DNA of 64,000 nucleotides from Nakamurella sp040546275 (GCF_040546275.1 NZ_JBEPNO010000001.1:372001-436000), one strand, 5' to 3'. Positions 1 to 9,766 are shown, counted from the stretch's first letter. Program-made: numbers and translations. The notes: generated by a model from the letters alone, not told the origin.

Positions 1-558
1 CGGCCAGAAGATGTAGAACTGCTCCTCGACCGCCAGTGACCAGAAGTGTTGCAGCGGCGACGGACTGCCGTCGATGTGCTGGTAGTCGACACCGGCGGCG
101 GCCAACCGGTAGTTCATCAGGTAGAAGGTGCTGAAGATCCCGTCCTTCGCCACCGACGTCGACTGCAGCGGTGGTCCCCAGAGCCGGGCGGCGACGACGG
201 TCACGGCAATCACGACGAGCGCGGAGGGCAGCAGTCGCCGGATCCGTCGCGCGTAGAAGGCGGACAGCGAGAGCCTGCCGGTAGTCAGTCGTTCGGACAG
301 CAGGTGCCCGGTGATCAGGAAGCCCGAGATGACGAAGAAGACATCGACGCCGACGTATCCGCCGGTGACGCCCGGAACACCGCAGTGGTAGAGCACGACC
401 AGCACGACGGCGATGCACCGCAGACCCTGGATGTCCGGCCGGAACCGCCGTCCGGCCAGTTCTGCGGGTTGCGGTTCGGCAGTGACGGTCCTGGTGGCGG
501 CAGAGTTTCCGGCTGCCTCGCGGGTCGGCTCGCCGCCGCTCGTCAGGTCCACCCGCAC
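1..558 (-). CDS. OafA/YrhL-type acyltransferase, N-terminal part (runs off left edge)
   Basis: A minus-strand frame opens at a GTG at 558 and stays open to base 1, giving 186 codons of an incomplete gene. The product is a membrane acyltransferase of the acyltransferase-3 family, which usually O-acetylates cell-wall or exported glycans. Hallmarks are seen in order: RPDIQGLRCIAVVLVVLYH near residue 40 (first membrane helix with the catalytic-type His), GVDVFFVISGFLIT, FYARRIRRLLP, and HFWSLAVEEQFYIFWP close to the window edge. About 40 hydrophilic residues precede the first helix. The family normally has about ten helices, so roughly half or more of the gene lies outside the window. A second, complete relative lies at 16782-18980. 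The start is a choice between GTG at 558 and GTG at 552. Confidence 0.85.
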   Translation of the reverse strand, partial: MRVDLTSGGEPTREAAGNSAATRTVTAEPQPAELAGRRFRPDIQGLRCIAVVLVVLYHCGVPGVTGGYVGVDVFFVISGFLITGHLLSERLTTGRLSLSAFYARRIRRLLPSALVVIAVTVVAARLWGPPLQSTSVAKDGIFSTFYLMNYRLAAAGVDYQHIDGSPSPLQHFWSLAVEEQFYIFWP

Positions 559-676
559 GATGCTAGGCGGTGGGGCGTGTGGTCCCGGCTCCCTCGAACC
601 GGCCGGCCCGGGCCGCTGCACAAATACACTCGACCAGGGCGACCCGGCGTGGGGAGCGCCGGAGCAAGGAGACGTC

Positions 677-2494
677 GTGCCGCGTTCACTCATCATGTCC
701 CGCCGTGACCTCGAGTTCCTGCTGTACGAATGGCTCGACGTCACGTCGCTGACCGCTCGGCAGCGTTTCGCCGAGCACAGCCGCGAGACCTTCGACGGTC
801 TGCTGGACCTGAGCGAGTCCATCGCCACCGAACACTTCGCCCCGCTCAACCGCCTCGCCGACCAGCAGGAGCCGACCGTCGGGCCGGACGGCAAGGTCGT
901 GCTCATCCCGGAGATCGAGAAGGCCTTGGCGCTCTACGCCGACGCCGGGCTCGGCGCCGGCGTCTTCGATGAAGCACTCGGCGGTCTTCAACTTCCGCTG
1001 ACCGTGCACCAGGCCGCGAGCATGTACTTCCAGGGCGCCAGCGTCGGCGCCTTCGCCTATGCGTTCCTCTCGGCCGGCAACGCCGGTCTGGTGGCAGCGC
1101 ACGGCACCGCGGAGCAGGTGGAGAAGTTCGCGAGACCCGTCATCGAGGGCCGTTGGTTCGGCACGATGTGCCTGTCGGAACCGCAGGCCGGTTCGTCGCT
1201 CGGCGACATCACCACCAAGGCGCTGCCGCAGGACGACGGGTCCTACCGCCTGCACGGCACCAAGATGTGGATCTCCGGGGGGGATCACGAACTGGGCGGC
1301 AACATCGTCCACCTCGTCCTGGCCCGCACCCCGGGCGCACCCGCTGGGGTCAAGGGCATCTCGCTGTTCATCGTCCCGAAGTACCTGGTGGACGACGACG
1401 GCACGGTCGGTGAGCGCAACGACGTCGCGCTGGTGGGGCTCAACCACAAGATGGGGTACCGCGGCACCACCAACACCCTGCTGAACTTCGGCGAGGGTCT
1501 ACGCACCCCGGGCAGTCTGCCCGGCGCCGTCGGGTACCTGATCGGCCAGGAGCATCGCGGGCTGTCCTACATGTTCCACATGATGAACGAGGCGCGGATC
1601 GCCGTCGGGGCCGGCGCCGTCGCGCTCGGCTACACCGGCTACCTGCACGCCCTTGACTACGCACAGACCCGGAAGCAGGGCCGCCCGGTGGACGCCAAGG
1701 ATCCTTCCGCGCCGCCGGTCGCCCTGGTCGAGCACCCCGATGTGCGCCGCATGCTGCTGGCCCAGAAGTCCTACGCCGAAGGTGGTCTCGCGCTCATCCT
1801 GTTCTGCGCGCATCTGGTCGACGAGGAACGGACGGCCACCACCGATGACGAACGCGCCCGGTGCCACACCCTCCTGGAGATCCTCACGCCCATTGCGAAG
1901 TCCTGGCCGTCGCAGTGGTGCCTGGCCGCCAACGACCTGGCCATCCAGGTCCATGGCGGCTACGGCTACACCCGCGACTACGCGGTGGAGCAGTACTACC
2001 GGGACAATCGGCTGAATCAGATCCACGAGGGCACCCACGGCATCCACGCGTTGGATCTGTTGGGCCGCAAGGTGATCATGGACGGCGGGGCCGCGCTCAG
2101 GCTGCTGGTGGAGACGATCGGCGCAACCCTCTCGCGAGCCAGGGGAGCCGGGCCGGCCGGTGGCCCCCTAGAGCTGGCCGATCAGCTCGACGCGGCACTG
2201 GGGCGGCTGGTCGAGGTGACCGCGCGGCTCTGGGAGGGGCGTGACCCGGCGGTGGCGCTGGCAAACGCCACCCTCTACCTCGAGGCGGCCGGACACATCG
2301 TCGTGGCATGGATCTGGCTCGAGCAGGTTCTCACAGCAGGCGCAGCCGACGAGAGCGATGGTCACTTCTACGGGGGCAAGAGGGCTGCGGCAGCGTACTT
2401 CTACCGTTTCGAGCTGCCAACGGTCTACTGGCGCCTCGACCTGCTGGCCTCGCTGGACCGGACCACGCTGGATCTGGACCCCGCGTCTCTGTAG
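677..2494 (+). CDS. Acyl-CoA dehydrogenase (FadE-type, with C-terminal extension)
   Basis: A 605-residue flavoprotein of the acyl-CoA dehydrogenase superfamily, which oxidises acyl-CoA to 2-enoyl-CoA in the cytoplasm using FAD and passes electrons to ETF. The FAD-binding signature CLSEPQAGSSLGD lies near residue 164, followed by KMWISGGDHE. The C-terminal helical domain carries IHEGTHGIHALDLLGRK near residue 450, where the Glu is the usual catalytic base of the long FadE subgroup; about 130 further residues form the extra C-terminal domain of that subgroup. The frame is open upstream to 413, but GTG at 677 is preferred because AAGGAG (666-671) sits five bases before it and homology begins there. 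ATG 695 is an alternative. It converges on the broken aminotransferase gene and has no obvious operon partner. The substrate cannot be told. Confidence 0.92.
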   Translation: MPRSLIMSRRDLEFLLYEWLDVTSLTARQRFAEHSRETFDGLLDLSESIATEHFAPLNRLADQQEPTVGPDGKVVLIPEIEKALALYADAGLGAGVFDEALGGLQLPLTVHQAASMYFQGASVGAFAYAFLSAGNAGLVAAHGTAEQVEKFARPVIEGRWFGTMCLSEPQAGSSLGDITTKALPQDDGSYRLHGTKMWISGGDHELGGNIVHLVLARTPGAPAGVKGISLFIVPKYLVDDDGTVGERNDVALVGLNHKMGYRGTTNTLLNFGEGLRTPGSLPGAVGYLIGQEHRGLSYMFHMMNEARIAVGAGAVALGYTGYLHALDYAQTRKQGRPVDAKDPSAPPVALVEHPDVRRMLLAQKSYAEGGLALILFCAHLVDEERTATTDDERARCHTLLEILTPIAKSWPSQWCLAANDLAIQVHGGYGYTRDYAVEQYYRDNRLNQIHEGTHGIHALDLLGRKVIMDGGAALRLLVETIGATLSRARGAGPAGGPLELADQLDAALGRLVEVTARLWEGRDPAVALANATLYLEAAGHIVVAWIWLEQVLTAGAADESDGHFYGGKRAAAAYFYRFELPTVYWRLDLLASLDRTTLDLDPASL

Positions 2495-2516
2495 GGCTCC
2501 GCCTGCCTGAGCCTCG

Positions 2517-3618
2517 TCAGCCCGCCCAGGCCTGCCGGGCGGCGGCGACGGCGTCCAGCGTCCGCGGCGGGACCGGGCCCAGCGCCTTCCCGAGCGCAGC
2601 GAGGTCGGCGATGATCAGCTCCAGATCGGCACTGCGCCCGGTGTGATTGACCCGAAAGGTGCTGTGGGACAACGAGCCCGGCGCCGGCCCGATCAGCCGG
2701 GAACCGGCCGCACGTGTCGCGGCGACCAGGTCGGCGACGGTCCAGCCGTCCGGCACGGCCACGGTCGTCACGACCGCCGCTGCGGTGGCGTCCTCCGCGA
2801 TCCACGGCGTCAACCCCAGTATCCGCAGTCCGGCCCTGGTCGCGGCGGCGGCTGCCCGGTGGCGGTGGATCACCCGGTCGAGGCCCTCGGACGACACCCG
2901 GGCCACTGCCTGACCCAAGGCCGCGGTCTCCAGCGACGCGGGGGTGCCCAGGATCGTCGATCGCCCGGTGGCCAACCAGCCGTCGCGGAGGTCCAGCAGC
3001 GAGAGAATCGACTCGCGCGGGGCGGAAGCGTTGCGCTCCATCCTGTCCCAGGCCCGAGGGCTGACGAAGAGTGCGGAGACGCCGGCCGGTCCGGCCAGCG
3101 CCTTCTGCCCGCCGATCGCCACCACGTCGGCCTGCCAGTGGTCAGGTGTCACCGGGTGGGCACCGACGGAGGCGACGGCGTCGACCACGAGCAGGGCGCC
3201 ATGGCCGGCCACGATGGTGGCGATCTGGTCCATCGGGTTCGCGCCGCCGGTCGCCGCCTCCGCGTGCACCACCGCGACCAGATCGAAAACGCTTGTTGAC
3301 AGTGCGTTTTCGACCTCGGCGGCCGTCACACTGCGGTCATAGGGCACGTCCACCGAGGTGACGTCGGATCCACCCGAGGCCAGCCATCGGCCGAACAGAG
3401 CCCCGTACGGCCCGGTTACGATGTTCAGCGCGGGAACCCCGCTGCGCCAGGCCTCTTGCCGTCGCCTCCAGAGCGACGATGGCCTCGCCCTGGATCAGCA
3501 GGACATCGCCGGTGGTGTCCAGCAGACCTGCGACGGCATCCTCGACGGCGGCGACGTCGGCCGCCCCCACCACGGGTCGGTCGAGCAATCCGCCGTGATC
3601 GCCGGGCACCACTGTCAT
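2517..3618 (-). pseudogene. Class V aminotransferase (alanine-glyoxylate/pyridoxamine-pyruvate type), frameshifted
   Basis: Two frames together make one PLP-dependent class V aminotransferase of about 366 residues. The first starts at ATG 3618 and reads VLLIQGEAIVALEATARGL, typical of the N-terminal region, then turns to nonsense and stops at 3337. The family sequence resumes in another frame with VPALNIVTGPYGALFGRWL and continues to the TGA at 2517. The PLP lysine is the K of AIGGQKALAGPAG, and a C-terminal STFRVNHTGR is present. The shift lies about 3437-3475; removing one GC dinucleotide there would restore a continuous frame. The ATG overlaps the stop of the upstream ABC ATPase (ATGA, 3615-3618), so this was the last gene of the operon. 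The natural substrate is unknown. Confidence 0.85.
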
Positions 3619-5275
3619 GTCGCGTCCACGTCCATCGGGAATTCGTCCGCGAACAGCCGGGGGACCGCCGCGACCAGGGCCCGGGTGTACTCCGAGCGCG
3701 GATGGTCGATGACCTGCGTGGCGATGCCGGTCTCGACGACCTCGCCGTCGAGCATCACCGTGACGTCGTCGCAGAGGTGACGGACCACGGCCGGGTTGTG
3801 CGAGATCACCACGATCGACAGCCCGAGTCGGTCGCGCAGCCCGAGCAACAGGTCGAGCACAGCGGCCTGGATCGAGACATCGAGAGCTGACGTGGGTTCG
3901 TCGGCGACCAGCACGGTGGGTTCTACCGCCAGCGCCCTGGCGATGGCGATCCGTTGCCGCTGCCCTCCGGAGAACTGCCCGGGATAGCCGTCCAGCGCGG
4001 ACGCGGGGAGCGCGACCTGATCCAGCAGCTCCAGACAACGGGCCTGGGCCCGCGGTTTGGACAGCCCTTGGACCAGCCGGAGCAGTTCGGTCAGGGTCTG
4101 CCGCACCGTCATCCGCGGGTCGAGCGAGGAGTACGGATCCTGGTAGATCATCTGGATCGCGCTCAGCTCGTCCCTGGTGCGCCTGGCCGGGAGCACGCGG
4201 CCGCCGAGGAAGACCTCGCCGGCGTCGGGGCGCAGTTGCCCGGTCAACACCTTCGCCAGCGTGGTCTTGCCGGAGCCTGACTCACCGACGATGCCGTGGA
4301 TCCGTCCGACCCCCACCTCCAGGTCCACACGCTCACAGCCCGCACCGCGGCCGACGCCGAACCGTAGGTGACGTCGATGTTCCGCGCCGCCAACCGGAGT
4401 GGCGTCCGGGCGGCGGACGTCGGAAGGACGGCCGGATCGATGGGCCGGACCACCTCCCGGGACGCCGGCAGTTCCAGCACCGCGTCCAGAAGTTGGCGGG
4501 TGTAGGGCCGCTCGGGATTCCGCAGCACCGCGTCGGTGCTGCCAGCCTCGACGCCCGCACCGGACCGCATCACGACGATGCGGTCCGCCATCGAGCTGAC
4601 CACGGCCAGATCGTGGCTGACGAAGATCATCGACAGGCCCGACTCCTCGCGCAGACCCGAGAGCAGGTCGAGGATCTCGGCGGCGATGGTGACGTCCAGC
4701 GCCGTGGTCGGCTCGTCGCAGAGCAGGATCTCCGGCCGGCAGGCCAATGCCATCGCGATGACCGCCCGCTGCCGCTGTCCGCCGGACAGCTGGTGGGGAT
4801 AGGCGCTCGCCCGACGTTCCGGATCCGGGATCCGCACCGATCGCATCAGGTCGAGGGCGGTGGCCCTCGACGCCCGCCGGGATTCGCCGAACACCCGACG
4901 CGGCACCTCGGCGATCTGGTCGCCGATGCTCATCACCGGGTCGAGAGCGGCCAGCGGATCCTGGAAGACCATCGCCAACCGCCGCCGGCGGGCGGCCCTG
5001 ACCCCGCGGCCGGCCAACGGGATGTGGGTGCCGCTCATCGTGAGCGAACCGGACGTGACGCGCGCCGACGACGGCAGCAGCCCCATCAGCGCCCGGAGGG
5101 TCACGCTCTTGCCGCTCCCGGACTCGCCGACGATGCCAAGGGTGCTTCCGGCAACGAGTTCGAGATCGACCGAGCTGACCACCTCGCGGCGTTCGCCGCC
5201 GGCCGGGAAGGTGACCGTGAGCGCCCAGAGCTGCAGCGCTTCGTGATTTTTGCGCGCCCGGACAGCCGCCGTCAC
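3615..5275 (-). pseudogene. Tandem ABC transporter ATPase (DppD-DppF fusion type), frameshifted between the two NBDs
   Basis: The frame from GTG 5275 encodes a complete first nucleotide-binding domain: Walker A GESGSGKSV, signature LSGGQRQR, Walker B EILLCDEPTTALD and an oligopeptide-ABC C-terminal tail (NPERPYTRQLLDAV). It enters the second domain (LAARNIDVTYGSASAAVRAV) and then shifts frame near 4322-4336. The second domain resumes in another frame from DLEVGVGRIHGIVG with Walker A GESGSGKTT, signature FSGGQRQR and VLVADEPTSALD, ending at 3615. Such double ATPases of about 550 residues power Dpp/Opp peptide importers. GTG 5275 overlaps the preceding permease stop (GTGA). GTG 4328 could restart translation of the second domain alone, so partial function is possible. 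Confidence 0.87.
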
Positions 5276-5861
5276 CGCCGCACCCGCCAGACGTCTGCGA
5301 GCCCGTCGCCCAGCAGACTGAAGCCGAGCCCGGTCAGCACCACGGCAAAGCCGGGCATGGCCGGCAACAACCACTTGCGCCGAACACGACGATCAGCAGC
5401 AGGCCGACCCAGAGTGCGGGCAACCCGGCGCCGATGGACGGGATGATCCGGATGACCTGGTCGGCCGCCCGGTCCTTGCGGACCGCCGCCCAGGTTGCCA
5501 GCGGTACCGTGACCAGCAGGCAGAACAGGCCGGCCAGCACCACCAGTTCCAGGGTGACGCCGATCCGGGGGAAGATCAACGACCGGGACGGCACCTGGTA
5601 GAAGAGCGAGTCGCCGGTGTCGCCCTTGGTCACCAGGCGGCCGACGAACGAGCCGAACTGCGTCCACAGCGGTCGATTCAGCCCCCACTGCGCCCGCAGC
5701 GCGGCCACCGCGCCCGGCGTGGCCCGGTTGCCCAGCATCGTCTGTGCCGGATCGCCCGGGATGAGATGCAGCAGCAGGAAGGTCACGATCACGACGCCGA
5801 CGACGACGCCCACCTCACTGAGCAGCCGGCGCCCCACGTAGCGGAAGGTCTCCCGGGTCAT
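5272..5861 (-). pseudogene. Remnant of peptide ABC permeases: DppB N-terminal half joined to DppC C-terminus
   Basis: From ATG 5861 the protein is a normal DppB: RETFRYVGRRLLSEVGVVVG, first helix, then LHLIPGDPAQTMLGNRA, the usual periplasmic motif, and LPALWVGLLLIVVFGA near residue 160. DppB should continue for another 150 residues or so. Instead, near 5370-5385 the sequence becomes the end of a DppC-type permease in a different frame: LPAMPGFAVVLTGLGFSLL then GDGLADVWRVRR and a stop at 5272. The missing part corresponds to the C-terminal half of dppB plus nearly all of dppC, about 1.2 kb. The DppB frame itself ends at 5334. Start and stop still overlap their neighbours by four bases, so the operon ends were kept while the middle was lost. 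Confidence 0.85.
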
Positions 5862-7549
5862 GAAACCTTGACGTTCTCCAGACGGACCGCGCCGGCCGGG
5901 TTGACCTCGAAGCTGGTGACCTTGGTGCTGGAGGCTTTCAGAGCGGGCGGGTAGACCAGCGGCACGTACGGGGCGTCGTCGGCGACGGTCTGCTGGATCT
6001 GGCGGTAGAGGGCCCTGCGCTTGGTGTCGTCCAGTTCGGCCTGGGCCTTGGTGACAAGGGCGATGGCCGCCGGGTTGTGGTAGCCGGTCCAGAAGGACGT
6101 CGACCCGCCGTTGACGTCGTCGATCTGGAAGGAGGCCATCTCGTCCGGATCGCTGATGTCGTTGATGGCGTTGTTGATCATGATCTCGTAGTCGAACTTG
6201 AGGAAGGCAGCCTTGTAGGCGGCGGTCTCGATCGACCGGATCTTCACCGTGATGCTGATGGCCTTCAGGGCCTCCTGCAGGATCTGCGCCATCTGGTTCC
6301 AGTTCTGGTCCGACGACGGCACCAGGATCTCGGTGGTGAATCCGCTCGCAGACTTGGACTGGGCCATCTCGGCCTTCGCCGCGGCGACGTCGTGGCCCAG
6401 CACCGTGATGGTGCCGTCGTAGTACTGAAGGCTCGGCGGGAAGAACGAGTCCGCGGGTGCTGCGGTCCCGAACGTCGCTGCCTGGGAGATCTGCTTGCGG
6501 TTGACCAGGTGCGAGATCGCCCGCCGCACATGACGATCGGCGAACTGGGCGACCTTCTCGTTGAACAACAGCAGATCGACCGACCACTGCGGTCCATTGA
6601 GCAGGGTGAGTGCGGAATTACCCTTGATGTCCCCGACGTTCGCCGCCGGGAAGGAATCGATGACGTCGACCTGGGCGCCCTGGAGCTGCTGGAGCAGCTG
6701 GTTGTCGTCGCTGACGATGCTGAACTCGACGCCGTCCAGGTAGGGAAGCCCGGTCTGCCAGTACTTCTCGTTCCGGGCCAGCACCACGGTGCCGCCCTTC
6801 GTCCACGACTTCAACACGAACGGCCCTGTCCCGATGGGCGCGGCGAAAAAGGCGGCCGCGCTCTTGCCCTGCAGCTTGTCCGGCACGATCGAGTTGGAGA
6901 ACGCCGAGATGTCCGAGATCAACGGCACCCACGGTTGTTTCAGTGCGACGACCACCGTCAGCTCGCCGGTGGCGGTGACGCTGGAGATAGCGCTGTCCAG
7001 AAACGACAGCGGGCCGTCCTTGTCGTCACGCGCCCGCAGGATGGAGGACGCCACGTCCTTGGACGTCAGGGGTGATCCGTCGGAGAAGGTGACGCCTTTG
7101 CGCAGGGTGAAGGTGTACGTCAGGCCGTCGGCCGACACCGTGTGGCCGGCCGCCAGATGCGGCTGCAGCGCGCCTTTCACATCGGTGATGTAGAGCGGTT
7201 CGAAGATCTGGTTCAGGGTGTAGACGTCACCGGCCACGATGACGGCCGCCGGGTCGAAGTTCGTGGGGCCGGTCGTCCGCGCGTACTTGAGCGTCCCGCT
7301 GCCGCCACCGCCCGTCGTCGCCGGTGCGCCGGTGGAGGAGCCAGCGCCGCCCGACGAGGCCGCGCCCGTGGTGAAGGATCCGCTCGCCGGAGTCGATCCG
7401 GCGGCGGTCGTCGGCGTCGTGGAGGTGGAGGCCTGACCGATCGGGGTGCTCGGCGTCGAGCAGGCGGCCAGGATCGGCGTGATGATCATCAGGCCGGCGC
7501 TGCCGACTCCGAAACGCAACAGCTGGCGGCGGGACATGAGCTGGGACAT
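5858..7549 (-). CDS. Peptide/dipeptide-type ABC substrate-binding lipoprotein (Tat signal)
   Basis: A 563-residue extracytoplasmic solute-binding protein of family 5 (DppA/OppA). The N-terminus has a twin-arginine motif SRRQLLRF, a hydrophobic stretch and a lipobox LAAC, so it is probably Tat-exported and lipid-anchored. A Ser/Thr/Gly/Ala-rich linker follows, then the family-5 fold: DGLTYTFTLRKGVTFSDGSP near residue 140 and ILRARDDKDGP. The C-terminal half contains NRKQISQAATFG and ends with a normal family tail. ATG 7549 is chosen because AGAAGG lies nine bases upstream; TTG 7558 is possible. Its TGA overlaps the DppB ATG (ATGA). It is the only intact gene of this operon; without its permeases it cannot drive import, though it might serve another transporter. 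Confidence 0.9.
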   Translation of the reverse strand: MSQLMSRRQLLRFGVGSAGLMIITPILAACSTPSTPIGQASTSTTPTTAAGSTPASGSFTTGAASSGGAGSSTGAPATTGGGGSGTLKYARTTGPTNFDPAAVIVAGDVYTLNQIFEPLYITDVKGALQPHLAAGHTVSADGLTYTFTLRKGVTFSDGSPLTSKDVASSILRARDDKDGPLSFLDSAISSVTATGELTVVVALKQPWVPLISDISAFSNSIVPDKLQGKSAAAFFAAPIGTGPFVLKSWTKGGTVVLARNEKYWQTGLPYLDGVEFSIVSDDNQLLQQLQGAQVDVIDSFPAANVGDIKGNSALTLLNGPQWSVDLLLFNEKVAQFADRHVRRAISHLVNRKQISQAATFGTAAPADSFFPPSLQYYDGTITVLGHDVAAAKAEMAQSKSASGFTTEILVPSSDQNWNQMAQILQEALKAISITVKIRSIETAAYKAAFLKFDYEIMINNAINDISDPDEMASFQIDDVNGGSTSFWTGYHNPAAIALVTKAQAELDDTKRRALYRQIQQTVADDAPYVPLVYPPALKASSTKVTSFEVNPAGAVRLENVKVS

Positions 7550-7621
7550 GGTGTTCAACCTTCTCGACTGGATGAAGACGTCATTCTGGACGTGCGGTTC
7601 TGGGGTTCGGATGGCCCGTCG

Positions 7622-8903
7622 TCACGGCGGCGGCCGGACGAGAAGTCCCCGCAGGAAGACCTCACCCACCGAGTCGGGGTCGGTGAAGATCTCCGGATCG
7701 CTCGGGTCGACGTCGAGCACGATCGCATCCAGCCGGCGACCGACCGTCAGCCGTCCGGTGACGTCGCCGACGCCGCAGAGGTCCGCGCCGTTCGCCGTCG
7801 CGGCGAGCAGGGCCTGCACCGGACTCAGCCCGGCTCCGACGAGTTCGGTGATCTCCCCGAGGTTGCGGCCGTGCATGTCGCGATGGGCGAAGTCGGTGCC
7901 CAGCGCGATGGGCACACCGGCCGCCCGGGCGATGCGCACCGCCTCGACCAGGGTCTGCCCGGCGGCGATGGCACGGGCGGTGGCTGCCGGTGGCAGGCTT
8001 CCGGGAATTGCGGCCTGCGCGGCCAGATGACGGTAGATGCCAAGGGTGGGGACGAGAAAGGCGCCGGCAGCGGCCATGTCGGCAGCGTCGGCCTCGGTCA
8101 GCCAGATTCCGTGCTCGATCGACCGGGCACCGGCGGCCACCGCCGTCCCGATCGCCGGACCGCCGAGGGCGTGCACCATCACGGGTTTGCCGCGACGCCC
8201 CGCCTCGGTGACGGCGACACCCAGTTCGTCGGCGCTGAACTCCGGGTTCGAAGTGGCCGTCGCCGGCCGAGAGGACCCCGCCGGTGGCCATGATCTTGAT
8301 CCAGTCGGCGCCGCTGCGCAGGATCGTCCTGACCACCCGACGCATCTCGTCGACGCCGTCAGCCAGATGCGGCGGGCGGCCGACGTAGTCCGGGATCATG
8401 CCGTCGGTGGGGAGCTCGAGGCCGACGCCGGCCAGGAATCCGTCACCGTGGCCGCCGGTCTGACTGACCGGGACGACGCTGACCTGCAACTCCGGGCCCT
8501 GCGCGAGGCCGGCTGCGATGGCATCACGGACGCCGGCGTCAAGACCGCCGGCATCACGCATCGGGGTGACCCCGGCGTGCAGCGCCTTCCGGAGCCCGTC
8601 CAGCGTCTCGGCGATGCGGTAGCTGTAGGGGGTGGACAGCTGCTCCCAGCCGTCGAAGCTCTGGGTCACTGCGTGCACGTGGGTGTCGACAACGCCCGGC
8701 ATCAGCCATCGACCGGCCAGGTCGAGGTCGGGATGCTCCGGGTCGATCGGCAGGTGGGGCGCGATCGCCGTGATCAGGCCGTCGCGGACAGCGATGTCGA
8801 GGGGACCGACGAAGTCACCGGTGCCGTCGAGGACGAACGGTTGCCGGAGGGTGAGGCTTCGGCCCGGCAGGGCCGCGCTGCTGCGTATGCGCCGACCTTC
8901 CAC
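7622..8903 (-). pseudogene. Metal-dependent amidohydrolase, frameshifted
   Basis: Two frames together give an amidohydrolase of about 425 residues (imidazolonepropionase/prolidase-like amidohydrolase-1 group). The first frame has the beta-sandwich start (QPFVLDGTGDFVGPLDIAVR), the metal-binding HxH in MPGVVDTHVHAVTQ, and WIKIMATGGVLS. It then loses sense near 8248-8275. The other frame resumes with TSNPEFSADELGVAVTEAG and keeps the remaining ligands: PVMVHALGG, ARSIEHGIW and the Asp of ALGTDFAHRD, to the TGA at 7622. The start is uncertain: GTG 8903 or 8921, or ATG 8978. It is the first gene of the operon and may have hydrolysed the imported compound. ATG 8182 could restart only the C-terminal part, which lacks the HxH. 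Confidence 0.83.
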
Positions 8904-9031
8904 CGTGCCCGGTCGTCCTGCCACCGTGCACCGCCTTCCAGAGCTGCCGGTCAGCAAGCCGGACCTGTGCGCTGACACTCTGGAGCTCGCCCGAGCACAA
9001 CCAAGCCGGGCGAATCACTGGCGCTCCGGCC

Positions 9032-9049
9032 CGGTGACGGGGGTCACCG
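9032..9049. promoter_or_regulatory. Inverted repeat CGGTGAC-GGGG-GTCACCG in a divergent intergenic region
   Basis: A perfect 7-bp inverted repeat with a 4-base centre lies between the amidohydrolase operon start (about 8903, leftward) and the coiled-coil gene (9143, rightward). Its position suits an operator, but no regulator can be assigned. It could also fold as a short hairpin in an upstream transcript. The 239-bp gap holds no other structure that I see. Confidence 0.35.
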
Positions 9050-9142
9050 CACGTAGAGTCGGAAGGGCGCTGGCGGCCGGACAGACCCGACCGGCAGTCC
9101 CGATGACCACAGCATCTCTACCGATGACGACAGGGATACCTC

Positions 9143-9766
9143 ATGCGACTGCCCGGACCCACCGATCTCCTCGCCCTGGCCGGCAGGGGTTTCGAAGCCG
9201 CCGAGAAGGCCATCGCCCTGGTCCCGAGGCTGGTGGTGATCGTCGGTGAGGTCGAGCAGCTGATGGCGACGGTGCGCAAGGTCGTCGCCGACATCCAGAC
9301 CGTGCAGACGCGGGCGGCGGCGGTCGTCGGGCGCACCGAGACCGTGGTGACCAGGGCGGAGACCGTCGTCGGACGGACCGAGAAGCTGACGGCGGCACTG
9401 ACCCCGCTGCTGGACCGCTTCCAGCCGACGCTGGACAAGCTCGAGCCGATGGTGGCTCACCTGGCCGCCACCACGAGCCCGGTAGAGATCGACGCTATCG
9501 TGAAGCTGGTCGACACCCTGCCGGACGTAGCGGCCAAGATGCAGACCGACATCCTGCCGATCCTGGACACGCTCGGCACCGTCGCGCCGGATCTGCGCGA
9601 CCTGCTCGACGTGTCCAGGGAGCTCAACGAGATCCTCGGCGCGGTGCCAGGTCTCGGCCGCATCAAGAAGCGGATCGAGGAACGTCAGGAGCAGGAGGAC
9701 GAGGCCCGCGCCGACGAGTACCGGGCGAACGAGATCCCCCCGGCCGAGCCCGCCCGGCAGAACTGA
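9143..9766 (+). CDS. Small helical/coiled-coil protein of unknown function
   Basis: A 207-residue protein with no catalytic motif. ATG 9143 follows AGGG eight bases upstream. The first 40 residues are amphipathic to hydrophobic (LVVIVGEVEQLMATVRKV); the middle has near-repeats AAVVGRTETVVTRAETVVGR, followed by long heptad-like stretches (LLDRFQPTLDKLEPMVAHL), and the last 45 residues are charged (KKRIEERQEQEDEARADEYR). This resembles the rod-like actinobacterial proteins that some pipelines have mislabelled as RuBisCO-like; I make no functional claim. It stands alone between a divergent operon and a convergent hydrolase. Confidence 0.75.
   Translation: MRLPGPTDLLALAGRGFEAAEKAIALVPRLVVIVGEVEQLMATVRKVVADIQTVQTRAAAVVGRTETVVTRAETVVGRTEKLTAALTPLLDRFQPTLDKLEPMVAHLAATTSPVEIDAIVKLVDTLPDVAAKMQTDILPILDTLGTVAPDLRDLLDVSRELNEILGAVPGLGRIKKRIEERQEQEDEARADEYRANEIPPAEPARQN

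Noticed and set aside
413..676. N-terminal extension of the acyl-CoA dehydrogenase from ATG 413
   Set aside because: This part lies over the divergent acyltransferase gene, has no family similarity, and GTG 677 has a good RBS.
686..1447. Long open frame on the minus strand inside the acyl-CoA dehydrogenase gene
   Set aside because: Antisense shadow typical of GC-rich codon bias; no recognisable domain and the sense strand is clearly coding.
3337..4038. Single 233-codon minus-strand gene across the ATPase and aminotransferase
   Set aside because: Its first two thirds are an off-frame reading of the ABC ATPase; only the last 93 codons are the start of the aminotransferase.
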